Of a stretch of DNA of 64,000 bases, positions 62,301 through 64,000 are shown piece by piece (the stretch's first letter is position 1; every line of letters starts with the position of its first letter). The DNA is from Lethocerus indicus (taxonomy: Eukaryota; Arthropoda; Insecta; Hemiptera; Belostomatidae), in NCBI GenBank assembly GCA_019843655.1, contig JACDQD010000001.1, positions 45,167,659 to 45,231,658 of the forward strand, in the 5' to 3' direction. The translations under genes were made by a program, and so were the position numbers. The notes beneath the pieces are model-generated. The model saw only the letters and a program-made list of their open reading frames with translations. It searched no databases and was not told the DNA's origin.

Positions 62301-64000
62301 AGAGCCAAATTAAGTAATCGGGAAAATACCTTCCAAAGTGCAAAGATTAACTTTAACATTCGCACATTTTCAGCAGTCTGAGCGTTGTTTCCGCACATCG
62401 CGAGAAGTAACTACCGAATCAGAGCCGACATTGGGGCTTGGAAGGAAATTATATTTATTTGTCTACAAGTGGATCTGAAACTGAATATAGTCTTCATTTC
62501 CAGGTCTGGATAGACGCCGTGACGCAGATATTCTTTTCCTACGGTCTCGGTCTGGGCACCTTGGTGGCGTTGGGAAGCTACAACAAATTCACGAACAACG
62601 TTTACAAGTAATGCGTAAATAAGTTTAAACTACTGCAAGGGCGAGGGTTGTAAACCAGACAGGTTTCGGCCTCTCTCCGCCGTCATTAGTCCTATCACTG
62701 TCGAAAGACATTTCATTCCCCAAAATGTAATCTTTCGTTTATAGACGTACAGCTCTAAAATTTCGATGGCGATTTTCTTTTTTCTTACAATAAACATTAT
62801 TTCTACGTATCAAAAGAACAGTAATTTGTGTTACGGTTGGGAGATTATCAAACGAAACAAGAATCATTACAGAGAACGAGGCTAACAAGATTCTTCAGTG
62901 GAACAAATATAATATTACTCCGATTGGGTAATATTTAGGGCCCAACAATATGATGAAAGTTCAGTTGTGTAATTTCACAATTCAAAATATGTAAGAGCGA
63001 TTATCTCTTTAAAACTTGTGACCGCAGTTCCCATTCTTTGTAGGGATGCTCTCATAGTTTGCTGCGTCAATTCCGGCACCAGCATGTTCGCCGGATTCGT
63101 CATATTTTCAGTCGTCGGATTCATGGCCCACGAACAGCAGAAACCGGTAGGAGAGGTGGCCGCCTCAGGTAAAAGGGAATCGACTTCATTCTTTCGAATT
63201 TTTCAATATGAAAAATGCAGGGAAAAGAAATGATGATGAATCGCAATTTTTCAGGCCCCGGTCTCGCGTTCCTGGCCTACCCGTCGGCAGTTCTCCAACT
63301 TCCGGGCTCGTCACTCTGGGCCTGTCTATTCTTCATCATGCTACTGTTTATAGGCCTCGACAGCCAGGTAAGTGTCCAACTTCCATTAAACCAAGTCCCC
63401 AAAAGCGGGTAGCGACAAACAAGATTTTTCCTTGTTTTAAATATTAAAAAATACAACTTGAATACTCGGAAAAGCAACTTCTTCGGATTTAATATATTAA
63501 ATCTTAGTTGTGTTTGCCCAAATTGAGATATACACCGGTTGCTATATATCGACATATATCGGTTGCTTCTTTATACAGGATCGTAAAATTAAACATTGTT
63601 TGCACTTTATGAATTCAAATAGTAAAATTCAACTAATGTTTGAGGAGAAAGTTAATAAAAACAATATTAATTCAACGTACGAACCTTCCTCGATTGACGT
63701 TCCCTTTTTTACAGTTTTGTACAATGGAAGGTTTCATAACGGCCATGGTGGACGAGTGGCCTCTGCTGTTGAGAAGAAGGAAAGAAATTTTCATCGGTAT
63801 CGTATGCATCCTGTCATATTTGATCGGATTTTCCTGCATATCCCAGGTAATTCAGTATTTAGTTGACGTAAACATTTCAGAGAGCAGAAATAATTTCGGA
63901 AGCGCATAATAATCATGGACGCGCTTAAATAATATGCGGTCGAAATAAATAAATAATACATTTTTTTTACTTTTTTCCAGGGAGGAATGTATGTGTTTCA
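59367..64000 (+). CDS. Gat: Sodium- and chloride-dependent GABA transporter (GAT1/SLC6A1 type), 5' part, 10 exons to window end
   Basis: Plasma-membrane symporter that clears GABA from synapses using the Na+/Cl- gradient. Exons: 59367-59745, 60934-61035, 61117-61300, 61383-61515, 61706-61840, 62504-62607, 63044-63168, 63255-63367, 63715-63846, 63981-64000 (continues). They encode about 475 residues of a family length near 600. Residues 1-47 are a cytosolic tail. TM1 has [12 protein letters not shown] (66-77), followed by [11 protein letters not shown] and [15 protein letters not shown]3 has [13 protein letters not shown] with the Tyr pair typical of GABA binding. The extracellular loop has a [11 protein letters not shown]ys pair and N-glycosylation sites. 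Later come [49 protein letters not shown] and [16 protein letters not shown]. These match GAT1 more closely than other SLC6 members. Intron 2 appears to use a GC donor (61036). The ATG is the first in a good context after an upstream acceptor. CpG-rich, unlike the housekeeping genes. Confidence 0.96.
61036..61116 (+). other. GC-AG intron in the GABA transporter gene
   Basis: The exon ends CTACG and the intron begins GCAAGT, the usual sequence of GC donors; the acceptor is TTTCAG at 61111-61116. This gives ...[18 protein letters not shown] in frame (phase 1). Nearby GT dinucleotides break the frame. Intron length is 81 bases. Confidence 0.75.

Noticed and set aside
1..64000. CRISPR array, insertion sequence with transposase, or viral integration
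   Set aside because: No regularly spaced direct repeats with unique spacers, no transposase, reverse transcriptase or integrase frame, and no virus-like gene was found on either strand. The 70-bp array at 51 kb has no spacers.

Overview
This is a eukaryotic genomic window, almost certainly from an insect or close arthropod. The evidence is split genes with GT-AG (once GC-AG) introns, long (AT)n/(GT)n microsatellites, no bacterial-type operons, and protein-coding exons that read as standard animal families. The order cannot be fixed from the sequence alone. Base composition is two-phase. About 17.5-35 kb and 37.7-45 kb are AT-rich with very few CpGs. About 1-17 kb, 36-37.6 kb and 45-64 kb are CpG-rich. 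That pattern is known from insects with germline gene-body methylation of housekeeping genes.

Layout. (1) 1-17.5 kb has no recognisable coding gene. It holds an inverted-repeat (foldback-like) mobile element at 4.76-5.37 kb, fragments of the same family, microsatellites, and at 10.35-10.78 kb a strong minus-strand core promoter (CCAAT, TATA, Inr) followed by an ATG-free exon ending in a splice donor. (2) 17551-28830 (+) is a complete 21-exon gene for the nuclear-pore membrane glycoprotein gp210/NUP210 (1868 aa). (3) 31225-32732 (-) is a 4-exon gene for a predicted HD-superfamily phosphohydrolase (211 aa) whose signature His-Asp pair appears replaced. It is convergent with gp210 and divergent from (4) 33438-34347 (+), a TM2 domain-containing protein 1 gene (3 exons, 180 aa). 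(5) 35921-37073 (-) is a small secreted Pro/His-rich protein of unknown function, whose first coding exon is only Met-His. (6) 40641-45070 (-) is mitochondrial malate dehydrogenase (7 exons, 341 aa). (7) 45-57 kb has no coding gene but contains the most striking structure in the window: a 1.2-kb element at 50857-52038 with ~210-bp inverted arms around ten ~70-bp direct repeats, each carrying a CTCF-core-like GGGGGCGCT motif. (8) 59367-64000 (+) is the first ten coding exons of a sodium/chloride-dependent GABA transporter (GAT1/SLC6A1 type), cut by the window end, with a probable 5' noncoding exon at ~57.3 kb.

The genes are functionally independent: a nuclear pore membrane protein, a predicted phosphohydrolase, a TM2 membrane protein, a TCA-cycle enzyme, a secreted protein and a neuronal/glial transporter. 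There is no operon logic. The housekeeping genes sit in the CpG-poor block, and the presumably tissue-restricted genes (secreted protein, GABA transporter) sit in CpG-rich DNA. The most novel material is the inverted-repeat element family with variable numbers of CTCF-like monomers, present at 4.8 kb (1 unit), in a gp210 intron (~3.5 units) and at 51 kb (10 units).
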